Positions 31,375-41,403 of a stretch of DNA of 55,508 bases are shown one piece after another. The stretch spans positions 1 through 55,508 of the forward strand of contig JAIWWG010000147.1 in the NCBI GenBank assembly GCA_025435555.1. Direction: 5' to 3'. A program made the translations under genes and the position numbers. Below the pieces are notes generated by a model. The model worked only from the letters and a program-made list of their open reading frames with translations, was not told where the DNA came from and ran no database searches. The stretch comes from Chytriomyces cf. hyalinus JEL632 (lineage: Eukaryota > Chytridiomycota > Chytridiomycetes > Chytridiales > Chytriomycetaceae). The stretch's first letter is position 1. The number at the start of each line of letters is the position of its first letter.

Positions 31375-32610
31375 ATGGATGGAAGTCCCATCTTGAAGTA
31401 TCCTTGGCAGAGCGTATCGGCACAAGCCATCTGTGACGCATTGCGACAGATCGTGGATTCACGTTGCGTCACAAGAGAGCAGATACGGGACTTACTCGCT
31501 GTCGCCATCGTGCAACTGCAGACCCATAGCGACGATCCATACCCTCTGATCCACACATGCGAGGTGCTCGAGATTATCCGACTGCTTCTCACGAAATTTG
31601 CTGAGTATATAAATGAGGCATTCGAGAGTGTGGATGCTGTGCGAACCGAAGTCGTGGAAATCTTGGAATCCTTGGACGGGGTTCTTGAGACGTTACAGCA
31701 CGCAAATACGCACCTTCATGTGCGTGCTAAATCGGCGTGTTTGCGAGCGACGGTGGCTGCAGTTTCAAACTCAAAAGACACGTCCATCCTGCGGCGATTC
31801 AAAGCCGCTCTCGAACTATGGGACTGTGCTACTGCCGCCGAGAAGTGTGACCAGGTTCTGGTCCCTTTGCATCTGCAAGATGTCGCTTCCTCCTCATCGC
31901 AAACAACACTCGAAGAGTACCTGGCCATGCCCGACTCGGACTATTCTGTTGCACTCAAATACTTGAAGCAAGCGGCTGGAAGGGCATCAATTGACGTGCA
32001 TGCATTCATGCAATCGCACATACCAGAACACGCAAGCTTGTTCAACGCAACCTTTTCAAACTGCACATCTTACACCCGTCTCGAAAAGGACGCGCTCTTT
32101 GCCAAGTTGTTGGACCGACTACGCATCAAATGTAGCGCCTCCACATGCTCGTCAGATATTATGTCTCCTGACACCAAATTGAAGCTGTGTTCGCAGTGTC
32201 GCAGCACGCGATACTGCTCCAGTGCATGCCAGCAATACTCTTGGAAACATGAACTCCACAGTACATTCTGCCGGCCTTATAAGGTGCATGAAGTGGGTGA
32301 CATCGTTCAAATTGACTCTGGGATTCATGAGGTGCGGATAGTCGTTGATGCTACGTCTGTGGTTCTTTGCTTGCTTGGAGACACAGTTCGGCATGTTGTC
32401 GTTGACAATGACTCTGAGATGGCGCGACTTGTGAGTGTACAAGAGCGGGAATGGGTGATCAAAACTGCATTGGATGAATGGATACGGTGCGCAACACATT
32501 TGGATGTAGATGAACTTGACAGGATAAGGAAGGAGACTCGGGGATTAGACGCCGAACAAGCTGATGAGTACTACCGAAGAAATATGATGGATGCTCTAGA
32601 AAGCGTGTGA
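31375..32610 (+). CDS. MYND zinc-finger protein, 411 aa
   Basis: Single exon. The first 250 residues are helical without a recognised domain. Near residue 255 a MYND finger reads C-S-A-S-T-C, then C-S-Q-C-R-S-T-R-Y-C-S-S-A-C-Q, then W-K-x-H and H-x-x-x-C (C-x4-C ... C-x2-C ... C-x3-C ... H-x3-C), the zinc-binding pattern of protein-protein interaction MYND domains. A beta-rich tail and a C-terminal acidic helix follow. An earlier ATG at 31327 is in frame but overlaps the start codon of the divergent ZFC3H1-like gene, so 31375 is preferred. AATAAA is present just after the stop. Confidence 0.83.
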   Translation: MDGSPILKYPWQSVSAQAICDALRQIVDSRCVTREQIRDLLAVAIVQLQTHSDDPYPLIHTCEVLEIIRLLLTKFAEYINEAFESVDAVRTEVVEILESLDGVLETLQHANTHLHVRAKSACLRATVAAVSNSKDTSILRRFKAALELWDCATAAEKCDQVLVPLHLQDVASSSSQTTLEEYLAMPDSDYSVALKYLKQAAGRASIDVHAFMQSHIPEHASLFNATFSNCTSYTRLEKDALFAKLLDRLRIKCSASTCSSDIMSPDTKLKLCSQCRSTRYCSSACQQYSWKHELHSTFCRPYKVHEVGDIVQIDSGIHEVRIVVDATSVVLCLLGDTVRHVVVDNDSEMARLVSVQEREWVIKTALDEWIRCATHLDVDELDRIRKETRGLDAEQADEYYRRNMMDALESV

Positions 32611-32824
32611 ATAAATAGAATGATTTTTTACATTTGTTGTTGGCGCACATGACGTGTCTTGTCTTTCGATTCAGCTGAGCCAAAGTTCACACGCCGACAG
32701 TAACTTCTGACCACTAGTAAGATTCTTCAAAGTCTGCTTGGACCCTCTCGATGTTGTTGAATGTCCTCATGAGCAAAGTGAAGGAAAATCGGACCTACTC
32801 AAAAAAAATTACGCCCAGATAAAA

Positions 32825-33794
32825 ATGAAATCCACCCAAGGACGCAACACACTCCCCCACACAGCACCTCGCAGATCCGAAAGGTTCCGGCAGCAAAGAA
32901 TCGAAAATGTAACATCTGCTGCGATACCTCCCCGTCTTATTCTTTTGGGGGCTCCTGGAATATCCGAATATTGTTTGCGGCTGCTTGACGCGTGCGACTT
33001 GTCGGCTTGAGTTCTGTGGAGCGCTTGGGAATCATCATCGTCGTCGTATCAGCAGCCTTGCCTCTCGAGCCCTGCTGAGGATCTTTTGTGGTGAAACGCG
33101 CGATGTGTTGCTGGATTTCCCACTCTTCACCACCACCAAACTTTCACTTGACCTTTGCGCACGTCTCCGCTTATTAGTCAGATTCAAATATTCTCATACC
33201 CTCGTTTTGCGACGTGTTTCCTTTCCGTTTTACTTTTTCTCTTTTCAAACATCCATCTTTTGACACAACAGACGCAGCCATCCGTCAAACCCGAAACATC
33301 AACCGCAATGTCCGGATCAAAAACACGTTACGCAGAAGACACATTGAGCATCACAGTCTCGGAAAAACGAGTCAAACTATCCATCAAAGTGAACGAAGAA
33401 GCTGCAGTGGAAAAGCCTGCCATTCTGTTTGAAGGTATGCGTCAGTCACTTGAAGTCTGCCATTTTCATTTATTTTGACTTTCGCCTCGTTTATCTGCTT
33501 CCCTGCCATTTTTTGTTTCAAACAGACAATTCCAACATCTTGGATCTGCTGATGCATGTGGCCGAATCGAAAATTTTGCCTCTGGAAATTCCGGATGAAA
33601 CGGCCGCAGATGTGGATCCATACCCACTGCCGTTTTTCTTCCGGCGAGTATACAAACCATCGCCACTGTTCATGAGTGTGTTCATGGACGAGACGCTGAT
33701 AACTAGAAGCACAGAGGTGCTCAGCACTAACGCCTGTCTGAAACAGTTTCACCCACACTTTTTCACCTTTTCAATCAATATCACTCATCGGTAA
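32825..33794 (+). pseudogene. tandem unknown family, copy A (3' end damaged)
   Basis: Exon 1 (32825-32908, 28 codons) encodes A-P-R-R-S-E-R-F-R-Q-Q-R. A long 363-nt intron follows, then exon 2 (33272-33434, with S-E-K-R-V-K-L-S-I-K) and exon 3 (from 33526, with the family signature K-P-S-P-L-F-M-S-V-F-M-D-E-T-L). At the end of exon 3 one G is missing compared with copies B, D and E. The normal donor G|GTTT is lost, and using the shifted GT brings a stop. Unspliced, it ends at 33794. Homology to the final exon (L-D-K-C-H-K-T...) remains visible to about 33970 but out of frame. The family function is unknown. Confidence 0.6.
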
Positions 33795-33839
33795 CACGTC
33801 ACAGTGCTGAGTCTCGATAAATGCCACAAGACCGGGATT

Positions 33840-34243
33840 TGGAAGTCGGAGCACTCCCGGGAGCTGAGGCGGTATGGGAAGAGAGAGGCGGCGAGGATTT
33901 TGGGGCGGATTTGGCCAGATTCGCTGCGGAGTTGGAGGAGAGTCTCTTTTCAGAGATGGACATGGACTAGATAGAGGAGGACAGTGAGGACAGTCGACGA
34001 TATATTGATTTTTTGGACGTTTCTTTCCGTATTTTCCCATTCCTTTCTTTCGAGCTATTTATACGCATTTCTGAAACCACTCACAGAGTAAATAAAATAC
34101 ATGCGCTGAATTGATCAACGATAATTGAAAGTCTGTTAGTCTTAACAGCCCTTCTACCGATACAGTACTTTGAAGGCCCTCGCTCTTGAAAGTTCTCGAC
34201 AGAAATCCGGACCTTCGAAAAATCTACGCGCAGTCTGAAAAAA
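33840..34243 (+). repeat. duplicated segment, copy 1 (A 3' end to B start)
   Basis: This stretch, from the last exon of copy A to the start codon of copy B, is nearly identical to 42157-42570, which joins copy D to copy E. Shared blocks include the stop region, the 3' flank and the 5' flank of the next gene. It marks duplication of a two-gene unit. Confidence 0.85.
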
Positions 34244-35392
34244 ATGAGATCCGCCCAAGTGTTGAAGACGCTCTCTCGCGCAGCGCCTCGCAGATCCGAA
34301 AGGCTGCGACAACGTAGAATCGCAAAGGTAACATCTGCTGCGACACCCCTCCCTGTCTTATTCTGGTGCCGGGCTACTGGAATATCTGGGTATTGTCTGG
34401 GGCTGTTTGACGCGTGCGACTTGTCGATCGGAGTTCTGCGAGCACTGGGAACCAGCAACATCTGTCAGTAGTCATACGCTTGTGGCCAGCTCAAGAAGTT
34501 TGTAGGGAAACGTGGGAAAATGTTGATGGACACCAACTTTCCCACACCCCAAAACTTCCATTTGTCTCTTTACGCGCGTGTCTGCTTATTTATCAGACTC
34601 AAATGTTTCGCCCACCGTCGTTTCGACACATGTTTCACTTCTGTTTTACTTTTTCTCTTTTCTATGCTATTCCAACTCTATTCCAACTCATCTTTTGGTA
34701 CAACAACCACAGCTATCTGAATCAACGACTGCCCTGACGGGATCAAAACGGTCGTATGTAGATGAAGATACTGGCGTCACATTCTCGGTCAAACGAATCA
34801 AACTCATTGTCAAAGAAGTGGTAACAGTGGAAGCAACAGTGGAAGCGCCTGACGCTGTGTTGGAAGGTAAGTCTTGGTCACTTAAAAACCTCAGTGTGTC
34901 TGCTGTTTTCTCATGTTTTTTTTCTTTGCGCCTCGTTTATCCGTCAGAAACAGTTGTTCTTCCCATTCTCACGGATGCCGCCGAGTCGAAAAATTCGGAA
35001 CTCGAAATTTCCCTCGATGGAGATGAAACTGCCGCTGCCGTGATGGACGTAGTGTTCTCTCGACTGGTGTATAGGCCGTCACCACTTGCAATGAGTGTGC
35101 TTCTGGATGAGGCACTGGAACCTAGATACACAGCAGTGCTCAGCACAAATGCTTGTCGCGCAGGTTTGTACCCCAACGTTTTCACACCTTTTCAATCAAT
35201 CTCACTTTTTTTGGACATGTCACAGAACCAAGTCTTGACAAGAGACACAAGACGCGCAAGTGTGGGGTTTGGACGTCGAACCATTCAATGGAGCTGAGGC
35301 GGTATGGGGAGAGAGAGGCGGAGAGGATACTGGAGATAAAAATAGAGGCGGAGTTGAAGGACTGTCTTTTTGCAGACGAAGCCTTTTTTTGA
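34244..35392 (+). CDS. tandem unknown family, copy B (intact, 206 aa)
   Basis: Exons 34244-34327, 34713-34866, 34948-35163 and 35226-35392 join in frame to 206 residues. Exon 1 encodes A-A-P-R-R-S-E-R-L-R-Q-R-R, a basic patch probably for nuclear import or nucleic-acid binding. Exon 2 carries T-G-S-K-R-S-Y and F-S-V-K-R-I-K-L. Exon 3 carries Y-R-P-S-P-L-A-M-S-V-L-L-D-E-A. Exon 4 has L-D-K-R-H-K-T-R-K-C, then a charged helix (L-R-R-Y-G-E-R-E-A-E-R-I-L-E) and an acidic tail. No signal peptide or membrane segment is seen, and I do not recognise the family. Intron phases 0, 1, 1 are conserved among copies. Confidence 0.72.
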
Positions 35393-35555
35393 GCTATTTA
35401 TTTTGTTATTTTTATTTCTTCCAGTCATTCATTCGTGTTTCTGACGCACATTTATAGAGAATAAATATAACACATGCGCTCAATATTCAAGAATTTCGAA
35501 GTCTCTGGGCCATTTGGCTGTTGAATGTCCTCATGAGCAAGTGAAGTTAAAAAAA

Positions 35556-35866
35556 ATGAAATCCACCGCAGTACTGAACACGCTCTCATACACCGCACCC
35601 CGCCGATCTGAGCGCTTACGACTACGACGACTCTCGAAGGTAATTTAGGCTGTGATACCCCTCCCGGTTATATTCTGGTGGGGGCAACTGGATGTCTGGG
35701 TGTTGTCTGCGGCTGTTTGACGCGTGCGACTAGTCGGCGGAGTTGTGGGAGAACTGCGAATATCACCATCATAGCAGTGTCAGTACCCTTGCTTCTCAAG
35801 TCCTGCTAAGGATGTTTTGTGGGGAAACGCGCAATGTGTTGCTGGATTTCTCACTCTCGACCATGC
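35556..35866 (+). pseudogene. tandem unknown family, copy C: 5' half of a split gene
   Basis: Exon 1 (35556-35639) encodes the family N terminus ending A-P-R-R-S-E-R-L-R-L-R-R-L-S-K. It is followed by about 225 bp that align with the first intron of copies A, B and E. The match stops near 35866, at ...CACTCTCGACCA, where Crinkler-related sequence begins. The remaining intron and exons 2-4 are absent here. They resume at about 41404 (copy D). The upstream flank (TTGAATGTCCTCATGAGCAA) is shared with copy A. Confidence 0.75.
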
Positions 35867-36350
35867 TCTTGTCGCGAACCTTCACCCAGGATCGGTGAAC
35901 CAAATCAAGACCTTTACGAGATCCATGGTGGAGTATTTGAAGTCGAGCACAGCGCAGTACCAGGTGTTTTTTCCGGACCACTGCTGCGGACCAGATATCC
36001 TCTTCAAGGATCGAAACACTCTCTACATCATCCAGATAAAATTTGTGGATACGGTGGCCAAGCAGGAACGAGTGCATGCTTGCAGCACCACAGATCCTCA
36101 GCACTTCTACTGCGGACGAAATGGCTCAGTTCTCCGAGGCTATGAGACTGAAAGGGAAGAAATACTTCCTCTGCTGACAAACTTGCATCTCGAGCGTCAG
36201 GTCTTTCTTCATACGACTACAGAAACGACTGTTGGGATGGAGGAAGTCACAGTGATAAATCAAGGCAAGCATCCACGATTTTTTGACAACCTGGATAGCG
36301 GAATGTGGGCCGTGTTGAACAGTATCAGGGATGAGTTCAACCAAAAATAA
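35867..36350 (+). pseudogene. 5'-truncated Crinkler-type nuclease domain
   Basis: An open frame of about 160 codons ends at 36350. It contains C-G-P-D-I-L-F-K-D, followed after a short strand by Y-I-I-Q-I-K-F, the PD-(D/E)xK arrangement (D ... Q-x-K) of the restriction-endonuclease-like C-terminal domain found in Crinkler proteins. H-A-C-S-T-T-D-P-Q-H-F-Y and a charged helix Y-E-T-E-R-E-E-I-L-P-L-L follow. The header and NTPase domains expected upstream are missing; the homology starts at the junction with split gene C. Whether a start codon just upstream is used is unknown. An intact relative lies at 39379. Confidence 0.6.
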
Positions 36351-37784
36351 AAAACAGTGAATGGTTGTCTGGAATCAGACTTTTTGCGATTGAGAGGAAT
36401 CACGTTGCCCCGAAATGTATCGCGAGGACTTCCTCGCCAGGTATAAGGTAGATGTGCACCACTAATATCACATATTAAACAGATCTATTTTATACATCGT
36501 AACCTGGTGGCAGCCCTTCGTCCTGTCTGTCGGATCCGGTAACTACTCGTTCGAGAAAGGCTTGGTGCGATTGACTGGGAGTGGCTTTTCTCTGGAACGT
36601 CATGCAGTTGGCCCAAGTTCCAACAAATCGTTTCGCACACCCTTGTCCATTGCATATGTAACTACTCGCACCAACGGTTGTAATCGAGGCGGAGAGAAGA
36701 AGGCCCATCTGTCTGTTGTCTTCATTCTTGGGACTCTCATTTTTTGGGACGCGTTTTTGACACCAGAAATTGAACACAAAAATGAACATTAGCTGAACAG
36801 GAACATGAACTGAAAGTGAACTGTGTGGCTCAGGGAAAAGGGAAAAGCATAAATACGATGTCCATCCGTCTCAATGTGCTCCTGCCAGGCGTGTTGCGAA
36901 TGTCACGTCAGTGGCTTGGCTGATTCCGATTATTTTGCTTTCTGCTGGTCTGTTCACGCATGGCGAACATTTGTTGCCTGGATGCATTGCGCGATTTAAA
37001 GAGCGGAGAACGCGAAATTCTCGACCGTTTTTGGTGTCTGAGGTAGTTGTGGTGGTTGAAGCGCCGCCGCAATTTCAAGAACATCTGGATTCGATCAAGC
37101 TGCAGCATCTGTACCGGCTGTCGACACTGCCGATGAGGAGAAAAGTGACGTCAATCTCTATTTTTCGTACACCATGGGCATTGGAGTCTTTCTGATCAGC
37201 GTGTATGTCGGTGTGCTGGATTTATCGATTGTTTTACGGCGGTGGAATCTCAAATATCTTTTCGCAGGTTTATTTTGTGGGGGGCAGGATCATTTTTTGG
37301 AGGCAGGTCAGTGGCGGTTCCACTCCTGTATTCATATGTCGTTTCATCCACGGGATGGCTGACAAGTGCCGAGTTTCTGATGGGTTTTGGGTTTGAATAT
37401 AAATGTGCGTCAGTCAGTACCACTCTTCCCTCATTATGTTCTTCCCCACCCACGGAAACATTTTCGGAATCGCCGAAGACATTGTTCACCTTCTCCACAA
37501 GCTTCTGATAACAAGCAAGGGTACTCGCGATGTGAGAATTGCGCAAACTCTGCATGCATGGGGTGAGTCAAGTGGAACGTCTGTATGCAACGCGCGCATG
37601 ACGCCTTTTTTATTTATTGAATGGATTCTGCTCATTGAGCGCTCATCCGAGTGAAAAAATGAGGCTCCTTGGGGCTCCACATGCATGCATGTATAAAATT
37701 GGGCTCAACCGTCATATGTTGAGGAGGCATGTTTAACAAAAAACAAACACCAAGGCTCATTGCAGCAACACCAGCTTTTCGCCA
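36351..37784 (+). other. long stretch with unresolved short frames
   Basis: No gene can be called over 1.4 kb. Several frames look partly coding. One plus-strand stretch near 37080-37260 reads A-D-E-E-K-S-D-V-N-L-Y-F-S-Y-T, then a hydrophobic segment G-V-F-L-I-S-V-Y-V-G-V-L. Another near 37403-37560 reads G-N-I-F-G-I-A-E-D-I-V-H-L-L-H-K-L-L. They lie in different frames without clear splice joins, so decayed genes are likely. A TATAAAA at 37692-37698 probably serves the next gene. Confidence 0.4.
37692..37698 (+). promoter_or_regulatory. probable TATA box
   Basis: TATAAAA lies 87 bp before the ATG at 37785. Confidence 0.35.
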
Positions 37785-38840
37785 ATGAAAGTACCTTTGT
37801 TTTCTCCGAGCATTGCCGCACCGAGACGCATGACAATCCACGGTATCCCAGTCGTGAATGCCGCCGCCATCATTAGCGTATTCAGCATCCTTCTGACGGG
37901 GTTGTATACCAGCAACATGACAAGCTTTGAGCGCGTGCGCATCCATATCAGTGCAGATATTGGCTCAAATGTCACGGCAATACTCAATTCGAATAATTCA
38001 AACGCTTCACTGCTGCCTCGTCTATCCAACACAATGGGAGCATGGTTCGACCTTGCGACTTACGCAGACGCGAAAGCGTTCCTCGAATGCAACATTTTCA
38101 AGTCCGCCGAGCCTGAAAACTGCTGCTCCAAACATCACATTGAGCTGGCAACGCAGCAGCAGTTTCGAATCCGCACGGGTGATGGCAACGCTACAGTGAA
38201 CCCCCGGAATAGTGTCGATCTATTGCGGCTTGCTGCGAACAAGAGGATCACTTTCCTTGGCGACAGTATGAACAACCAAGTGTTCGAAGCTTTGTTCAAA
38301 GACATGGACCATTTGGGGATTCATATTGTGGAGGATGATTTGCGGCACAGGTTTCCGGGTGATGACGGAGGCGAAGGGTTGGAAATCTGGTGGAGGCGCT
38401 TTCACGTTCCCATGTTTAATTCAACTGTTCAGTGCACAGTGATGTGCAAGTACCATTACCGGAAAGAGGAGTTTGGGCTGACGGCATCCACCGCCAACTA
38501 CACGTTGACAAAGGAAGATAAAGTCGTTGATCCGTTTCCCATGGATGATGGCATGGTCACACGTCGCGAACAAATGCAATGGATGCTGGATCAATCTGAC
38601 ATTGTCGTGTTTCAAATGGGATACCACTACCAGCCGGAATACTCGTTGGATGGGATCCGGCGCAACGACGATGCAGCCAAACTGTTTAAACCCACCATAC
38701 ACCTGCTGTTTGCTTGGCTCCATGATATTCGAAAGAATGGATCACCGGTTGGGCGGAGAAGGAACGATACTGGTTCGGATACATGCCCCAGAACACACAC
38801 ACAGATCCATGGATCTTGGAATTGCCTTCAACAATCTTGA
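37785..38840 (+). CDS. SGNH/PC-esterase-like type II membrane protein, C terminus probably lost
   Basis: A short basic N-terminal tail and one membrane anchor (A-A-A-I-I-S-V-F-S-I-L-L-T-G-L-Y) indicate a type II, probably Golgi, protein. N-glycosylation sites follow. The motif I-T-F-L-G-D-S-M-N-N-Q-V-F-E-A-L near residue 165 is the GDS block of the PC-esterase / TBL-PMR5 acyltransferase superfamily, with supporting D-I-V-V-F-Q-M-G-Y-H-Y-Q. These enzymes transfer or remove acyl groups on glycans. The expected C-terminal D-x-x-H block is not visible. From about 38740 the sequence matches a glycoside hydrolase remnant on the other strand, so the last 30 residues are likely spurious. Confidence 0.65.
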   Translation: MKVPLFSPSIAAPRRMTIHGIPVVNAAAIISVFSILLTGLYTSNMTSFERVRIHISADIGSNVTAILNSNNSNASLLPRLSNTMGAWFDLATYADAKAFLECNIFKSAEPENCCSKHHIELATQQQFRIRTGDGNATVNPRNSVDLLRLAANKRITFLGDSMNNQVFEALFKDMDHLGIHIVEDDLRHRFPGDDGGEGLEIWWRRFHVPMFNSTVQCTVMCKYHYRKEEFGLTASTANYTLTKEDKVVDPFPMDDGMVTRREQMQWMLDQSDIVVFQMGYHYQPEYSLDGIRRNDDAAKLFKPTIHLLFAWLHDIRKNGSPVGRRRNDTGSDTCPRTHTQIHGSWNCLQQS

Positions 38841-39215
38841 AAAAAGGATCCGCCAAGTCTGGAGCATATTCACCAATGACATAAGGTCTGGCAACTCGAG
38901 CGGCCCCATCTGCTCCGGACAGAATTCTGTTTGTGTCGACAGAATAGAAATGTGCGCAACAGACATCCACTGTTGCGGAGGCTTCAAAGTCTCGCGAAGT
39001 GTCACTGCCAAGACATTCGTCACTTCGTCACTTCCTCACTTCCATTGAGCAGCAGATGGTTTCGATCAATGGTTCTGATATATGCAGACACATCCGCAAT
39101 CCATTCTCGAGTGGGTACGGCAACACTTCCTGCATCCTGTCTGTAATTTCCCAATTCATGGCCAAGTTCAATGCACATTAAGCTCGGATGATCCTTGATA
39201 GCAATGCCGTGATGG
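38690..39215 (-). pseudogene. glycoside hydrolase (GH5 mannanase-like) 3' remnant
   Basis: The minus strand reads K-D-H-P-S-L-M-C-I-E-L-G-H-E-L-G-N, then E-W-I-A-D-V-S-A-Y-I-R-T-I-D-R-N-H-L-L-L-N-G-S-E. After a frame change it continues V-D-V-C-C-A-H-F-Y-S and R-P-Y-V-I-G-E-Y-A. In order these match strands 4-7 of a TIM-barrel mannanase: the acid/base region (usually W-E-L-G-N-E, here G-H-E-L), the helix after it, and the nucleophile strand P-x-x-I-G-E. At least one frameshift lies near 39035 and another before 39200. No 5' part is found. It is a decayed fragment convergent with the esterase-like gene. Confidence 0.55.
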
Positions 39216-39378
39216 AATTCGCATGTTCAGCCAACGAAGCCCCTTTTTGCAGCTGGCAATGAAATGCTCCTGTGGACTTCAAGAAGCGGACGCACGGGCC
39301 AAACTGACTTCTCATTGTCTGAGTGAGTGAAAAGGCGCGCAATTCTGAAACTGCATTTTTGTTGCTTTTCGAATAAAA

Positions 39379-41213
39379 ATGGATATGAACGAAGCCTTGT
39401 TCGTCCAGTACCAGAGCTACCAGCCCGTCAAGATAAATACGCACTTCGATGCACAAGGAGTGAGTAGAGGAAACCCACTGTCTGATGTCGCTGATGTGAT
39501 TGGGGCTTACCGGTCTGGCTCTCTTCTGGCAGACACTCCAATCGAACTACTCACGCTCCACGCTGTCGTTGATGGTGTCGAATCTATCCTCCCGGGAAAC
39601 AAGCTGCTCTCTCTGATCCCCACCGCTTCTTGCTCGTTCGACAATCCGCTCATCATCAAGTCACACAAGAGTGACATGCATGCCGCCGATCCAATCCAGG
39701 TGAATCAAGTCAATATTGAATTGAATGGCATCCATCTGGACTCGCCCCACCTGGACAGAATCGACCTGCTCAAATCCATTGCTGGTGCTCTGAAAACAGA
39801 ACGATTTGTTGTGCTCTCATCACCTGCTGGGTCTGGAAAGACGTCAGTGCTTCAGTTGTTTTCAAAGCAGGCGAAGATGCCATGTATATACGCTCGTGCT
39901 GAGAAGGATTCATTTTGCGCTGATGTATTGAGAGAAGCTGGCATCAACATGGTCACACGAACCTTCAATAATGCCTCGTCTCAATGTATTGTCATGATTG
40001 ACGATGCGCAGAATTCTTATCATGACCTACGTGGTTGGGACTCCTTCATCAAAGGGATTCCCTTGTGGCTGCCGGCATCAGTCAAATTTATCATTTCCGC
40101 AACGCATTCTTTAAAAGGAGGCTCTGAAAGCCCTGCCGAATTCAAATCTTTGCCTATTTTCAGCAGACGGGACTTTCTCTTGTCAGAGACTGAGGCCACT
40201 ATGTTTCTGGACTCCCGAGTTGGCTTGCGCGATGACATGAAATTCGGAGCATTGAAGGAAAATATCATTGCTCAGTGTGGTGGCTTAGTTGGAGCCTTGC
40301 GTCTGTCTGTGAATTGCCTTGCTGCAGCATTTTCCAAAGCTCATCCATCTGAAACCGACGCACTCCTTTTCTACTTCTCAGCTGACGCTGTATCCTTTAT
40401 GGCGCGTGTATTTGGCAGCGACCATTCATACCCTCTTGACGGTAACTTCAAAGACTTCTTGGCCAAATGTTTCACATCTGGGTTGACATTAGCCTCTACT
40501 AGTCTCAGTGCTCCTGATGCACTTTGCCTAACTCGACTCCAGAAAGCTGGAATATTAGTGGAAGAAAGAGGCTTCATCAAGTTTTCGTCAATTATGAGTA
40601 AGCGATACTTCATGCGGTGGCTTTTCCCAAATCGCTCTTCGGATGTGCCACAGTCACTGGGGGTTCTAATTAAGAGCTGCATTGAATACATGTCATGCCA
40701 TCTCCTTGCTGGATCTGTGGTGGATGGATTCCCAAAAGAAGCCACCTTCCAACAGCTGTTCATGGAAGGCCTGGCCAAGTTTACCCCTCCAATGTGCGCT
40801 ATTTGCCCAGAACTATCGAAAATCTTTCCCGGTGCCAATCAAACTGGTGAGTATTTTGTTGCGTAATTGTAAATTCAAGTTTGGTGGTGACATGATTCGA
40901 AACAGGTGGAATGATTTCTGGTGAAATTGACTTTTATCTGAATGGCTCACTTCGTTGGGGGGTTGAACTGTTGGTTCAAGGGTGTGGCATTGGGGAGCAC
41001 ATTGATCGGTTTGGTGTAAACGGGAAGTATGCCATGCTGAAAGTGATGGATTACGTTGTGGTTGACTTCCGATCAAGTCCAGATGGAGAAGCGACGGGAG
41101 TGGAGTCTCACCCAAAAAGAGTCAGTGTTTTTTTCAAGGATGGAGATTTCTCAGTCTGCAAATGCATTTTTGGATTGGATGGGGAGCCAACAGTGTTGCG
41201 ATTGAGACGCTGA
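39379..41213 (+). CDS. Crinkler-type (CRN) NTPase-nuclease protein, 591 aa
   Basis: Exons 39379-40846 and 40906-41213 join in phase 1 to 591 residues. The first 95 residues match the Crinkler header, with S-D-V-A-D-V-I-G-A-Y-R and C-S-F-D-N-P-L-I-I-K-S. A P-loop NTPase follows: Walker A S-P-A-G-S-G-K-T-S near residue 150, Walker B C-I-V-M-I-D-D-A-Q near 205, and a sensor-like strand F-I-I-S-A-T. The C terminus is a restriction-endonuclease-like domain with G-E-I-D-F-Y-L and W-G-V-E-L-L, then D-Y-V-V-V-D-F-R. Crinklers are known as oomycete and chytrid effectors, and the NTPase-nuclease type may also act in conflict within the producing genome. No signal peptide is apparent. It lies inside the segment that splits gene C/D. 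Confidence 0.83.
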
Positions 41214-41403
41214 TTGTGTTCAAAGCGGTTTGGTTTGGATAGCTGAGAGGGAAAGTTGCAAATAAAATCAGAATTGCTCAACAATCAAAGGATGGAAAGC
41301 GACTGCGTTCATTGTCTCTGGCCTTTGGATTGGATTGGATGGATTGGATCGGCTCAGCGAAAACGGGGCTAGATTTCTGTTACAACGCCGTACTTCAGGC
41401 ATC

